Assembly (NCBI RefSeq): GCF_013403565.1
Contig: NZ_CP058627.1
Coordinates: 1,240,001-1,304,000 of the forward strand
DNA from: Chitinibacter bivalviorum
GTDB lineage: Bacteria > Pseudomonadota > Gammaproteobacteria > Burkholderiales > Chitinibacteraceae
Reading direction: 5' to 3'
DNA: 64,000 bases
Position 1 is the first letter of the stretch. Each line of letters starts with the position of its first letter. Made by a program: the position numbers and the translations under genes. Below are positions 44,259 to 54,119 of the stretch, one piece after another. The notes below the pieces were generated by a model. The model searched no databases, was not told the origin of the DNA, and saw only the letters and a list, made by a program, of their open reading frames with translations.

Positions 44259-45242
44259 TCACAAAGGCTGTAGGTTTAGTTTACGGAATAAGGCTTTATC
44301 GCCTTCAACCTCAGGGTTACCCGTAGTCAGCAGCTTATCACCGTAGAAGATCGAATTTGCCCCAGCCAAGAAACACAAAGCCTGCATCGCTTCCGGCATT
44401 TGTTGGCGACCTGCCGACAAGCGGACAAATGATTTCGGCATCGTAATCCGCGCCACCGCAATCGTACGCACAAACTCAGTCCAATCCACCTTCTCCGAGC
44501 CATCGAGTGGCGTGCCGTCAATCTGCACCAGATTATTAATCGGCACCGAATCGGGTTGCGGGTCAAGATTCGCTAACTGGCCAATCAAACCAATACGGTC
44601 AGCGCGCGTTTCACCCAAACCCACAATACCGCCCGAGCAGACATTCAAACCGGCTTTACGCGCTTTACCCAAGGTATCCAGACGATCGGCATAGCTGTGC
44701 GTGCTGACGATGTCGCTGTATTTTTCTTCCGAGGTATCAAGGTTGTGGTTGTAGTAGTCCAAACCCGCGTCTCGCAGCTGTTCAGCCTGTCCGTCTTTGA
44801 GCATACCGAAGGTCGCACAGGTCTCCAAACCTAAAGCCTTTACGCCGGCGATCATCTTTTTCACTTCATCCAGATCGCGGTTTTTCGGCCCGCGCCAAGC
44901 CGCGCCCATACAGAAACGTGAAGAGCCGTTTTCTTTGGCAATGGCCGCGGCGGCAATGACCTCATCAGCCCCCATCAGTTTTTGCTCTTCCAGACCGGTG
45001 TCGTAACGTTTGGATTGCGAACAATAGCCACAATCTTCGGAGCAGCCCCCAGTTTTCACCGACAGTAAAGTCGAAAGTTGTACGCGATTGGCATCAAAAT
45101 GAGCACGGTGAACTTGTTGAGCTTGAAAAAGCAAATCATTAAATGGCAAATCGAACAGTGCTTGCACCGCGTCAGCCGACCATAACTCTTGTTCAGGATG
45201 TGGAGTATGGCGTTTAAATTCAATCGTTTGAGCTTGTGTCAT
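44259..45242 (-). CDS. bioB: Biotin synthase BioB
   Basis: This radical-SAM enzyme inserts sulfur into dethiobiotin. The 4Fe-4S motif is [13 protein letters not shown] (Cys-x3-Cys-x2-Cys). Typical segments include [19 protein letters not shown] and ICSGGI-like [12 protein letters not shown] prefer ATG 45242 (327 residues), since the family begins near this point. A frame from 45308 would overlap the divergent comF gene and adds 22 atypical residues. It is divergent from comF. Confidence 0.93.
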   Translation of the reverse strand: MTQAQTIEFKRHTPHPEQELWSADAVQALFDLPFNDLLFQAQQVHRAHFDANRVQLSTLLSVKTGGCSEDCGYCSQSKRYDTGLEEQKLMGADEVIAAAAIAKENGSSRFCMGAAWRGPKNRDLDEVKKMIAGVKALGLETCATFGMLKDGQAEQLRDAGLDYYNHNLDTSEEKYSDIVSTHSYADRLDTLGKARKAGLNVCSGGIVGLGETRADRIGLIGQLANLDPQPDSVPINNLVQIDGTPLDGSEKVDWTEFVRTIAVARITMPKSFVRLSAGRQQMPEAMQALCFLAGANSIFYGDKLLTTGNPEVEGDKALFRKLNLQPL

Positions 45243-45298
45243 GCAGCAGGATTTCCCAGTAGATTCTATGCTGCTAGTGATTGTCCGAATGGAGCGGG

Positions 45299-46024
45299 AT
45301 GTTGTCAAATTTATTCAACGATTTTTTGAACAACTTATTACCCGTGCAATGCACCTTGTGCAGCACCATCTTGCCGAGCACTCGGTTTAGAGCGCCCTCT
45401 CAGCTCTTTTGTGCGGACTGCCAAGCGCACTTACCACGCTGGCTTGCTGCCGATAGTTGTCCGCAATGCGCCCGTCCCGGTACATATGGCCTACATTGCG
45501 GTGAATGCATGCGGCGCGCACCGGCTTTTGATCAAACCATCGCGCTCTATTTATTTGTCGAGCCGATCAAAGCATTGATACATGCAGCCAAATTTGGTGC
45601 TCAGTGGCAAATTCTGGGCAACTTGGCGCAGTTTGAATCCCTCCTAGCCCAGCTCAAGCAAGCCGACTGGATTATCCCCATGCCATTGCACGCCAATCGA
45701 CTCAAAGAGCGTGGGTTTAATCAGGCAGGAGAGATTGCTCAACCTTTAAGTAGAGCAAGCGCAATTCCGATTCGACATGATGTACTGGCAAGGATCAGGG
45801 ATACTGAACATCAAGCACGCCTCTCGGCCAAAGCACGCTGGAAAAATCTGCGTCGTGCATTTGCTTGTCAGTGCGATTGCACGGGAAAAACCATCTTACT
45901 TGTCGATGATGTCATGACCAGCGGCGCCAGCTTGCATGCGGCCGCGAAGGTATTAAAAGCAGCTGGGGCGGCGCGCATTATTAATGTGGTACTGGCCCGC
46001 ACCCCATCACAACCCTATCCTTAA
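45299..46024 (+). CDS. comF: ComF-family phosphoribosyltransferase-like protein
   Basis: This 241-residue protein has an N-terminal zinc-finger-like region ([20 protein letters not shown]) and a C-terminal phosphoribosyltransferase fold with PRPP loop [17 protein letters not shown]. ComF is needed for DNA uptake in naturally competent bacteria, although its reaction is unclear. The start is ATG 45299, preceded by GAGCGGG; an earlier in-frame start at 45281 lies within the bioB upstream region. Its stop overlaps that of the convergent tamB. Confidence 0.88.
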   Translation: MLSNLFNDFLNNLLPVQCTLCSTILPSTRFRAPSQLFCADCQAHLPRWLAADSCPQCARPGTYGLHCGECMRRAPAFDQTIALYLFVEPIKALIHAAKFGAQWQILGNLAQFESLLAQLKQADWIIPMPLHANRLKERGFNQAGEIAQPLSRASAIPIRHDVLARIRDTEHQARLSAKARWKNLRRAFACQCDCTGKTILLVDDVMTSGASLHAAAKVLKAAGAARIINVVLARTPSQPYP

Positions 46025-49000
46025 TCAAAACTCAGGGTGTAATTGACATCCAAGCTGCTTTCATCAACGCCAATCCGTGAGATCACTGACCAGTGGCGCG
46101 ACAATTGCAATGTAAAACTCACCGCATCGCTCAGTCCATTAAAGCTCTTTTCAACGGCTACTCGCAGATTCTTAGTGAGCCGTTTACTCACCGTCACCAC
46201 CTGGGTCGTTGAACCATCATCTTCTTGTTTGGATTTATAACCGACTTCATCAATCCCAAAATTACCCAGAATCTCATCCGACAACCCTGTTCCACCACTC
46301 CCCGCCATGGCATTGAGCAATTGCAGCACCAGCGCGCTATCAGATTTTTCCATATTCTCGGAGCCATGCCCGAACAGTAGCCACGATATTTTTTCCGCAT
46401 CAGGTACGCTGGGCTCGGAATAGAGGGTAACGCGGGGTGAATACGCCGAGCCCTGCACTTTCACGCCCGCCTCGACCGCCTGATTACGCCGTATTGCTAA
46501 AATATCAAGATTTGGGTTATCGATTGGCCCCTGAAAAGAAAGTATCCCGCGTTCAATTTCTAATTTTTGCCCATAGGCTTTATATTCACCGTCTTCGGTG
46601 TTCACAGTGCCTGTCACTTTCATCAGCTGCTTGGGCTGCGCACGCAAGCGCAATTTGCCAGCCAATCGGCTATCCAAACCATAACCCCGAAATTGGAAGT
46701 TATCGCCCAGATCAAAATCGAGTTGCATATGCAAATTGACGGGCTTGGCATCATTTGCCGCACTTTCACGCCCGACCACCCGAACATCAGAAGATAAGCT
46801 CGGCGTATCCGTCGCTTGAAATTGGATATCGCCTTCATCCGCCTTGAAATCGCCACTCACCTGCAGCGCGCCGTCTTTAATTTCTACGCCACCCTGCCCA
46901 CTGAGAACTAGCAACATATCTGGCTTACTGATGAGAGTGAATTTATTGGCCACCAATTTCGCGCCGCCACTGGGGCTATTGCCATTAAATGCAATCAAAC
47001 CAGAGCCTTTCAAATCGCCGCCACGCGGGCCTTTGACTTTGAATGTTTTCAATTCAATTTGCTGATTACTCAGCGCCAGCTCCATGACGCCTTCTTTCAT
47101 TTGCACGCCAGCACTGGGGGCTGTCAAGCTAAAACCATCGACCAGCACATATCCACCCAATTGAGGCTTAACCAAAGGCCCACGCCGCTCGATATCGAGC
47201 TGCGCCTTCCCTGCCACCTTGACATCACCGCCCAGCAAGGGTCCCAATACACTCAGATCGGGCAAATTGCCTTTCAAGCTGGCATTGAGCGCAGCTTGAT
47301 CGGCCAAGCCACCTTGTTCCAAATCGAGCATCGTATCGCCAGCAAAGGCCAACTGCCCAAACTTCTCAGTTTGTACTTGCGCCTTCAGTTGCAGCTTATT
47401 CATCACCACTTGGCCATTGAGGGCAAAGGTTTTCAGCGTCAAGGGCACCTTTGTTTGAGCGTCTTCACGCCATAGCACATCGCCGCTGACACGCTGCAAA
47501 TTCAGTTGCGCATTGAGTACATCGGTTTTTTTAACTTGCCATTCCCCCGCCAGAATCAAATCGCTGGTCGGGTTTTTAATTTTGGCCAAATTGAGCCACT
47601 CGGCGACCAAGCCATTTTGCACTTGCCCCTGTGAATCGAGCACACCGTTTTTCCAGTGCGTATTTTTCAGCAGCAACTGACTTTGCCCAATACCTAGGGT
47701 ACTGGCGCTCAGCAACACCTCATCCGCAGACAAGGTTAAATTAGGCGTGTTCTTCAAGCTAAACGGCAATCCGGCAGTGCCAGCTAGGTTGAGAATCTGC
47801 CCTTGCCAATGCGTATTGGCAATCAAGCCCCCTAGCGCGTGCAAATCAACTTGCAATGGCAAGACCTCATGCTTGCCGCTCAGTTTGAACGAGACATCAT
47901 GCTGTTTCATCGTGCCTTTGACACTCAAATCGGCCTGATCGATTTGCGTCGTCCCCAAGGCCATTTTTTGCAGATGCCCCGCGATGACGATGGGGCCTTG
48001 CAGATCGCTGCTGGCTGAAATGTCGAGATGGCCCTGCTGTAATTTCACATCAAACGGCGTACTCAGTTGATTAATATCGAGCCGCGCACTTATTTTCGGC
48101 TGCGTCAGCGAGCCAGACAAGCTAGCTACGCCTTCGGCACGCCCCTGAAATTGCGGCCCAATCACGGATAAATTAGGCAGCATCAAATTCAAATCCAGCT
48201 GATCACTCGTGCGGCCCAAGCTACCTTTGGCGCTGATTTTATTAGCGCCCAAGCTTAGCCAGAAATCGCTTTTTGAAATGCGCTCGGCATCCAGTGTCAG
48301 TGCCCCCGCCCCTGCCAAGGGCTGATGATTGAATTCGCTTTGAGCCAGCTCATAGGCCAAATCAACTACAGGTATAGGCTTCAAAGCACCTTTCAAATTA
48401 GCTTTCCCAGATATACTACCCACAGGTACTTTGGAAAACTCAGCAGGATTGATTTTTTGCAGCTCCGCATCAATGGCAAATTTATTCTGACTTAATAAAT
48501 CAAACTCACCTTTGGCCACTAAATGACTTTGGCCTCGGCTCAATTGCGCATGGCGGATCGCCAAACGTCGTTCCTTGTCGGGGTTGATCCAGCCCACATC
48601 CAGTTTCAGATTGGCCTTGCGCGCTAAATCGTTGATTTCGCCTTTGACACCCGGAGCCAACCACGGCCCAGCCAATTCCAGCTCACCATTCATATCACCC
48701 GCGGGCTGCGGCGACCAGAAACGCTGCGGGTCAAGATGGCTGGCCGCTACTTTTAAGGCCAACTGACCTTGGCTAATTTTGCCTTGAGCGCGAATGTCAC
48801 CCGCTCCGTCAAATTGCAGCAGCAAATCATCGACATGCACCACTTGCTCATGCAGCGAAAACTGCAATTTGGCCGCTTTCAATGGCAACTTGTGCTGGTC
48901 GATTGGACCAAGCTGGTGATTTTGAATATTGATTTGACCTTCGAGGCCATTTTTGACGGGCTTAAATTGCGCAGCCAAATCCAGCGCAGCCTGCGGTGCG

Positions 49001-49905
49001 GCGGGATGCCATAGCGCAGGGTTCAAGCCTTTTACTTGAATCTCACCGTGGGAGATCATCTGATAGGAATAGGGTGCAAATACATCGGCCTGCAACTGCG
49101 TATGACCAGTCAGATGCGGGTGTTCAATGGTCGCCTCAACCATCAACTGCCGCAACGGCCCTTCTACTTTGCCAAAGGCGCGAATATCCTGCTCTTCGAG
49201 CTGACCGGCAAAGATAAAAGAACCGCCACTGTGAAAGGGGGCTTTTCCCGTAATATTGAGCGCGGCCGCAACATTGCCTTGCGGCAAACGCAATTGCTTG
49301 AGATTAAGTCGGTGAAAGCGCCCATTGCTGGAAATGCTGGCATCGATATCACGCAGCGCCATCCCATCGATGTCTAGAAGGGCAATTTTGAGCTGTTCGA
49401 GATGAATACCAAAAGGCAGCCGCAAACTATCAGGCGCAGTGGTGGGTGGTGCATTCGGTGGCGTTGGCGCGGTGGTAATTGCCAATTTACCCAGCGATAC
49501 CAGGGGCAGGCTTAGATCCCGAAGCATTAAGGCATAAGGCTCCCAACGCAATACCCCATAGTCGAGATCTACCGTTACAGCATCGGTTTTGACGTGTAAT
49601 TGTTTGATTTGCAGCTCGGACCAAAAAGAGCCCTCAATGGCAGCTAATTTGGCCACGCCACTGCGATTAATCGCATCGACCAGCCAATAACGCCCCGAAT
49701 CCGAATCAAACCACGCCAAAGTGGCGGCTAAAATCGCCCCCAAGATTGAAAACGTGAGCAAAAAGCTCCAAAACACCGTACGCAATAATCGCCGCACAAA
49801 GCCATATTTTGGCTTAGGCTTAGCGATCACAGCGCCGGAATTAGCCTGATCTTCAGGCTGAGCTGGTGTGTCTGAGCTTAAATTGGGGTTTGAGTTTTCG
49901 GTCAA
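46021..49905 (-). CDS. tamB: Translocation and assembly module inner-membrane protein TamB
   Basis: This 1294-residue protein has one N-terminal membrane helix (about 43-67) and a long periplasmic beta-rich body made of repeated AsmA-like strands. It ends in the DUF490 domain, with GSAYSPRVTLYSEPSVPDAEKISWLLFG-like features near residue 1180. It works with TamA in outer-membrane protein assembly and, in newer views, in phospholipid transport to the outer membrane. The start overlaps the tamA stop by 4 bases, so the two are coupled. The 3' end overlaps comF by 4 bases. Confidence 0.93.
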   Translation of the reverse strand: MTENSNPNLSSDTPAQPEDQANSGAVIAKPKPKYGFVRRLLRTVFWSFLLTFSILGAILAATLAWFDSDSGRYWLVDAINRSGVAKLAAIEGSFWSELQIKQLHVKTDAVTVDLDYGVLRWEPYALMLRDLSLPLVSLGKLAITTAPTPPNAPPTTAPDSLRLPFGIHLEQLKIALLDIDGMALRDIDASISSNGRFHRLNLKQLRLPQGNVAAALNITGKAPFHSGGSFIFAGQLEEQDIRAFGKVEGPLRQLMVEATIEHPHLTGHTQLQADVFAPYSYQMISHGEIQVKGLNPALWHPAAPQAALDLAAQFKPVKNGLEGQINIQNHQLGPIDQHKLPLKAAKLQFSLHEQVVHVDDLLLQFDGAGDIRAQGKISQGQLALKVAASHLDPQRFWSPQPAGDMNGELELAGPWLAPGVKGEINDLARKANLKLDVGWINPDKERRLAIRHAQLSRGQSHLVAKGEFDLLSQNKFAIDAELQKINPAEFSKVPVGSISGKANLKGALKPIPVVDLAYELAQSEFNHQPLAGAGALTLDAERISKSDFWLSLGANKISAKGSLGRTSDQLDLNLMLPNLSVIGPQFQGRAEGVASLSGSLTQPKISARLDINQLSTPFDVKLQQGHLDISASSDLQGPIVIAGHLQKMALGTTQIDQADLSVKGTMKQHDVSFKLSGKHEVLPLQVDLHALGGLIANTHWQGQILNLAGTAGLPFSLKNTPNLTLSADEVLLSASTLGIGQSQLLLKNTHWKNGVLDSQGQVQNGLVAEWLNLAKIKNPTSDLILAGEWQVKKTDVLNAQLNLQRVSGDVLWREDAQTKVPLTLKTFALNGQVVMNKLQLKAQVQTEKFGQLAFAGDTMLDLEQGGLADQAALNASLKGNLPDLSVLGPLLGGDVKVAGKAQLDIERRGPLVKPQLGGYVLVDGFSLTAPSAGVQMKEGVMELALSNQQIELKTFKVKGPRGGDLKGSGLIAFNGNSPSGGAKLVANKFTLISKPDMLLVLSGQGGVEIKDGALQVSGDFKADEGDIQFQATDTPSLSSDVRVVGRESAANDAKPVNLHMQLDFDLGDNFQFRGYGLDSRLAGKLRLRAQPKQLMKVTGTVNTEDGEYKAYGQKLEIERGILSFQGPIDNPNLDILAIRRNQAVEAGVKVQGSAYSPRVTLYSEPSVPDAEKISWLLFGHGSENMEKSDSALVLQLLNAMAGSGGTGLSDEILGNFGIDEVGYKSKQEDDGSTTQVVTVSKRLTKNLRVAVEKSFNGLSDAVSFTLQLSRHWSVISRIGVDESSLDVNYTLSFD

Positions 49906-51650
49906 AATGCTAAACCCATTGCGAAATAAAAACGCACTTGTTTATATTCGATGCCATAAGCGACATCAAAGCCAATCTGCCCGACAGGGCTAAGCCAACG
50001 CCCACCCACGCCCACCCCCGTGACGGGATCGAGCGATCTCCAATCTGCAGCCGCGCCACCATAATCCACAAAGGCAGCAGCACGCCAATCTTTGAGCACG
50101 GCATACTGAAATTCCAGCGACCCCGTCGCTAACACCTGCCCCGGAAGCACCGAGCCATTACTCTTTACCCCGAGAGATTGATAGTCGTAACCACGGACAC
50201 TGCCTGCACCACCGGTACGAAACAGCCAATCACTAGTAATGCCACTGGGGTTTTGAGAGAAAGTCTGGCCGAGATTAAATTGACCGAGGAACTGCCCGTC
50301 TTTGCCTAGGCGTTTATAGTAGGCTCCGCGTCCGGCCACGCGCAGGAAGGTGGCATCACTGAGAATTTGCTTGAGTGCGCCGCCCGTTTCAAGTTGAAAC
50401 AAATAGCCATTACGAGGGTCGCGCTTACTATCGAGGTGGCGCTCTATCCAGTTGTAATTGAGCGTCAGAGATTGCGGATTATCTTCGGAACCGTCAGCAT
50501 AGCTTCGCCGCTCAATCTGATATTGCAAATCAATCGCACGCTCGTTCTGATCCCATTTTTTCAGACGGGAGACGCCCACTTTATACAGGTGCGAATCCAC
50601 ACCTTCGTATTCGTTATGTAAATAAGAACCCCAAAATCGATGTTCACGCTCACTGCTCGATTTTGGAATGGTGACGCTTAAATCAACCGCTTGTTCAAGC
50701 TGCTCTAGTCGCAGCTTGCTATTAAAGATCCAGCCTTGATCGAGCAAATTCAGATAGCGATAACCCAATTCGGTTTTAAAGCGCGTATTGGTGCTATAGC
50801 CCAGACCTACATTGATGCGCTGCAACGGTGCTTCTTGCACATCGATTCGCAACGGCGCCACAAATGGCTCACTATCTGGCAAGTCCACGTCGACCAATGC
50901 AGAAGCAAATTGTGGCAAATCCTGAATGGACGCCTGCAGATCATTCAAGTCTGAACGACTATAGGGCTCACCCTCGGCAATTTTGATTTGGTCGGTAACC
51001 AATTTGGCGGGGTAACGCGACAATCCGTTAATCATATAGGGGCCAAACACATACTGCGGGCCACTATCGAGCACCAGCTTAAATTCGGCCTCATGGGTTT
51101 CTGGATTGATCGTAGCCTCACTCGAGACCATCGTCGCAGCGGGATAAGAGCGCGATTGCAGTGATAAAAGACTGCGTTTTTTGAAATCGTCCCAGGCGGC
51201 TTGAGTGAAAGGCAGATTTTCCAGCGCATCACCGCGCTGATTAAAACGCCGTGTCAAAGTTTCATAGCGTTCAATATCTTGGTTGATTGCGCCCTGCAAT
51301 ACCACCGAGGTATTGGTCACCATCACTTGCTGACCAAGGTCTACCGAAATATACACCACCGGGGTTTGGCCAGACTCATCCAGCCGAGTAGTGATTTTGG
51401 CGTCAAAATAACCCTGCGTCGCGAGTAAATCATGTGCATCATTGGGTAGCGAATTGAGCTCACGATGTAATAGCTCAACCGTTAGACGATTCTTTTTTTG
51501 CCACTTATAGATATTTAAGTGCTGCTCAAGCAAGCCACTCACGCTAGACGGCGCATCAAGCTCGATGCGATAACGGAAATCAGCCTCTGCAGCCCATGCT
51601 GGGCTGGCGATCACAATGGCACAAAACAGGGGCAAAGCACGCAAACTCAT
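49902..51650 (-). CDS. tamA: Outer-membrane assembly protein TamA (BamA family)
   Basis: The protein has a signal peptide MSLRALPLFCAIVIASPAWA, three POTRA-like domains (to about residue 270) and a C-terminal 16-strand beta barrel. The barrel carries an RTGGAGSVRGYDYQSLG segment, the conserved V/I-R-G-Y/F loop, and ends in an aromatic Phe. I chose ATG 51650 (582 residues; E. coli 577), because the signal peptide begins there; an open frame extends to 51710. It is translationally coupled to tamB. Confidence 0.9.
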   Translation of the reverse strand: MSLRALPLFCAIVIASPAWAAEADFRYRIELDAPSSVSGLLEQHLNIYKWQKKNRLTVELLHRELNSLPNDAHDLLATQGYFDAKITTRLDESGQTPVVYISVDLGQQVMVTNTSVVLQGAINQDIERYETLTRRFNQRGDALENLPFTQAAWDDFKKRSLLSLQSRSYPAATMVSSEATINPETHEAEFKLVLDSGPQYVFGPYMINGLSRYPAKLVTDQIKIAEGEPYSRSDLNDLQASIQDLPQFASALVDVDLPDSEPFVAPLRIDVQEAPLQRINVGLGYSTNTRFKTELGYRYLNLLDQGWIFNSKLRLEQLEQAVDLSVTIPKSSSEREHRFWGSYLHNEYEGVDSHLYKVGVSRLKKWDQNERAIDLQYQIERRSYADGSEDNPQSLTLNYNWIERHLDSKRDPRNGYLFQLETGGALKQILSDATFLRVAGRGAYYKRLGKDGQFLGQFNLGQTFSQNPSGITSDWLFRTGGAGSVRGYDYQSLGVKSNGSVLPGQVLATGSLEFQYAVLKDWRAAAFVDYGGAAADWRSLDPVTGVGVGGRWLSPVGQIGFDVAYGIEYKQVRFYFAMGLAF

Positions 51651-51721
51651 TCTCTGACGGGCAAAAACATAACTGTACCAAACTGCCGTCATGCCGTCGG
51701 CAATTACCACTAATTTTTGCG

Positions 51722-51771
51722 CAAAAAAAACCCGACTAGTTCCACATCTTGCGACATGGCACGTAATCGGG
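51722..51771 (-). terminator. Terminator of the microprotein transcript (minus strand)
   Basis: On the minus strand CCCGA pairs with TCGGG and an inner CCATGTC pairs with GATGTGG around a GCAA tetraloop. A T8 run follows. It ends a transcript coming from 52.0 kb, about 70 bases before tamA. Confidence 0.85.
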
Positions 51772-51874
51772 CACAGGAGGATAGAGTCGATAACGCAGCT
51801 TTCACTGCGAGGGCACTACAAAAAACAAACTACCTAGCTACTACTACTCAACAACCACTACTAACTTACAACTA

Positions 51875-51967
51875 TTAACGTGGCAAAGTGAGTTGCCAAC
51901 CGTATGATTTCACCAAGAACTGTTGGAAAGATTCGACAGTTTTTGAAAATTTAATCAGAGTACGCAT
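51875..51967 (-). CDS. 30-residue microprotein of unknown function
   Basis: The ORF MRTLIKFSKT... ends ...YGWQLTLPR (30 residues) and has a near-ideal ribosome site, AAGGAG with 7-base spacing. A sigma-70-like promoter lies at 52031-52059 and an intrinsic terminator at 51722-51771, so it looks like a complete small gene. The peptide is basic with an amphipathic central helix (about 3-24) and ends aromatic-basic. I do not recognise the family. About 100 bases of 3' untranslated RNA precede the terminator stem, including a CCTCCT motif and a hairpin at 51794-51809. A dual-function RNA is possible. Confidence 0.6.
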   Translation of the reverse strand: MRTLIKFSKTVESFQQFLVKSYGWQLTLPR

Positions 51968-52030
51968 GGTGTATCTCCTTAAAAACAGAGGCTCCGAATT
52001 GAGCCAACCTTGTTTTTCTTCCATGACTAA

Positions 52031-52059
52031 ACTTTAACAAAACTACGAAATTAACGCAA
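52031..52059 (-). promoter_or_regulatory. Promoter of the microprotein gene
   Basis: On the minus strand -35 TTGCGT (52059-52054) and -10 TAAAGT (52036-52031) are exactly 17 bases apart. The predicted start is near 52024, giving a leader of about 57 bases that includes a GGCTC/GAGCC hairpin before the ribosome site. Confidence 0.55.
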
Positions 52060-52204
52060 GCATTTTAGTAGCATTACTACGTACATATTTGTAACAACAC
52101 GCCACAAATACTACATTACGAGCCTATCAACACCTGTTTTATAAGGTTTTATATGTAGCAGACAGATATGCAAGCACCAGAAAAATGTAGTTAAAGTACA
52201 TTAT

Positions 52205-52768
52205 TTACATCCCCAGCAATTTCAGCTTCAAATGCTCTTGCACTGGTTTTTGCCCCAACCAAATACTCAAAAGTGCGCTTGAAAAATCATCACCCGCAAT
52301 TTGCCCCAGCACTTTCGAGCGCAAAATCAAACGCGTTCCTTGACCTGGCAGACAATCCAAGGTAACCACATCACCCTTGTTGGCTACTTTGGCTTCGAGC
52401 AGGATTTTCTGCATTTCGGCAATCCGTGCGGTTTGGGCCGTGAATTCTGCGGCGCTCAGATTGTCTTTCAGCCCATCGACCAAGGCATCAACGAGTGTTT
52501 GCGCCTCCACATTGCGCAGCATCGTCAATTGCATACGGCGCGGCTGCTGACTCTTTATCACAGCCGCGGCATCGCTACTTTTGCCCGCCGTGTATAAAGC
52601 AGCGACATACACTTCGAACATCAACTTCTTTCGAATACCTGCGCCATTCAATTGCAGGCTTTTACCCGCCACTTCGCTTTGCTCAACAACATTTACCCCA
52701 GCCAAGTCCACCGCATGTGCCACTGGCAATGTCGCCGCCATAAGTAAGGCAATAAGAACCTGTTTCAT
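52205..52768 (-). CDS. Chalcone isomerase-like periplasmic protein
   Basis: The 187-residue protein has a signal peptide MKQVLIALLMAATLPVAHA and the pattern of the bacterial chalcone-isomerase-like family: VNVVEQSEVAGKSLQLNGAG, then KKLMFEVYVAALYT. The family binds fatty-acid-like ligands in plants, and its bacterial role is unclear. The start is ATG 52768 with GGAG upstream; the frame is open to 52798. It follows the thiolase gene but after a terminator, so it probably has its own promoter. Confidence 0.82.
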   Translation of the reverse strand: MKQVLIALLMAATLPVAHAVDLAGVNVVEQSEVAGKSLQLNGAGIRKKLMFEVYVAALYTAGKSSDAAAVIKSQQPRRMQLTMLRNVEAQTLVDALVDGLKDNLSAAEFTAQTARIAEMQKILLEAKVANKGDVVTLDCLPGQGTRLILRSKVLGQIAGDDFSSALLSIWLGQKPVQEHLKLKLLGM

Positions 52769-52805
52769 TTGTGATTGCTCCACAAAATTTGTGATCAATT
52801 AGGAC

Positions 52806-52837
52806 AAAAAAACCCGCCAAAGCAAAGGCGGGTTTTG
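52806..52837 (-). terminator. Terminator after the thiolase gene
   Basis: On the minus strand AAAACCCGCC and GGCGGGTTTT form a stem around TTTGCTTT, followed by a T run. It marks the end of the fad cluster transcript. Confidence 0.9.
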
Positions 52838-52855
52838 ATTTCATACACTGCAGAA

Positions 52856-54070
52856 TCAGAGCACCTGCAAAATACCCGCAGCGCCCATGCCAGTGCCAAT
52901 GCACATCGTCACCATGCCGTAGCTACCCGCTTTTCCTTGGCGACGCAAACCATGAATCATCGTCGCAGCCCGAATGGCACCGGTCGCCCCTAATGGATGG
53001 CCCAAGGCAATCGCGCCACCATTTGGATTAACCTTGCTCATATCCAAGCCCAAATCACGACTCACCGCCAGCGCTTGCGCGGCAAATGCTTCGTTCAGCT
53101 CGATCCATTCAAGCTGATCTAGGCTCAAACCTGCCATTTTCAAGGCCGCCGGAATCGCTTCTTTTGGGCCGATGCCCATAATTTCGGGCGGAACGCCTTT
53201 CACGGCAAAGCTCACATATTTTGCCAATGGGACGAGATTAAACTCTTTGAGGATTTTCTCGGACACCAGCACCAGCGCCGCAGCGCCGTCGGACATTTGT
53301 GAGCTATTACCCGCGGTGACAGAGCCGTTCTTCGACGGCCCGGCGAAAACAGTTTTTAGCTTCGCCAAGCCTTCGACACTGGTATCGGCGCGCGGACCTT
53401 CGTCTTGCGTCAGTGTTTTACTAACCAGCTCAACTTCGCCAGTTGCCAAATTGGGAACGCGGTAAGTCACATCCAGTGGCACGATTTCGTCGCTGAATGC
53501 GCCATTGGCTGCCGCAGCCAAAGCACGGGTATGTGACTGCAAAGCAAATGCATCTTGGTCTTCACGGCTAATCCCCCACTGGGTAGCGACTTTTTCCGCG
53601 GTCAAACCCATGCCGTAGGCAATCGCAACGTTTTCATCACGCTCGTAAATCGAGCTACCCAAGGACAATTTATTACCGCCCATCGGCACCATTGACATCG
53701 ACTCAGTCCCGGCCGCAATCATCACATCGGCTTCGCCAAGGCGGATTTTGTCAGCAGCCATCGCGACCGCATTAATCCCACTCGAACAAAAACGGTTGAT
53801 GGTCACCCCGCCCACGGTATTGGGCAGGCCAGCCAGCAGCGCACCAATCCGCGCCACATTCATGCCCTGCTCACCCTCGGGCATCGCGCAGCCAACGATG
53901 ACGTCCTCCACCAAGGCTGGATCTAAACCCGGCACTTTCGCCATCGCAGCGCGAAGCACATGCGCGAGCAAATCATCGGGGCGAACATTTTTCAGCATAC
54001 CGCGCGGCGCTTTCCCCACCGGGCTGCGCACTGCGGCAACGACATAAGCTTCTTGAATTTGTTTGCTCAT
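52856..54070 (-). CDS. Acetyl-CoA C-acyltransferase (beta-oxidation thiolase, FadA-like)
   Basis: The 404-residue thiolase cleaves 3-ketoacyl-CoA in the last step of beta-oxidation. The nucleophilic Cys is in NRFCSSGINAVAMAA (near 90), the His in [17 protein letters not shown] and the second Cys in MCIGTGMGAAGI. The start is ATG 54070 with AAGGAG upstream; an open frame extends to 54103. It follows the FadN-type enzyme, as in fadN-fadA pairs. It is distinct from the PHA-linked thiolase at 4.8 kb. A structured element lies between it and fadN. Confidence 0.92.
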   Translation of the reverse strand: MSKQIQEAYVVAAVRSPVGKAPRGMLKNVRPDDLLAHVLRAAMAKVPGLDPALVEDVIVGCAMPEGEQGMNVARIGALLAGLPNTVGGVTINRFCSSGINAVAMAADKIRLGEADVMIAAGTESMSMVPMGGNKLSLGSSIYERDENVAIAYGMGLTAEKVATQWGISREDQDAFALQSHTRALAAAANGAFSDEIVPLDVTYRVPNLATGEVELVSKTLTQDEGPRADTSVEGLAKLKTVFAGPSKNGSVTAGNSSQMSDGAAALVLVSEKILKEFNLVPLAKYVSFAVKGVPPEIMGIGPKEAIPAALKMAGLSLDQLEWIELNEAFAAQALAVSRDLGLDMSKVNPNGGAIALGHPLGATGAIRAATMIHGLRRQGKAGSYGMVTMCIGTGMGAAGILQVL

Positions 54071-54119
54071 TCCGAGCTCCTTATTCCAAATTTGGATAAG
54101 CATCTTTTATTTAGATGCC

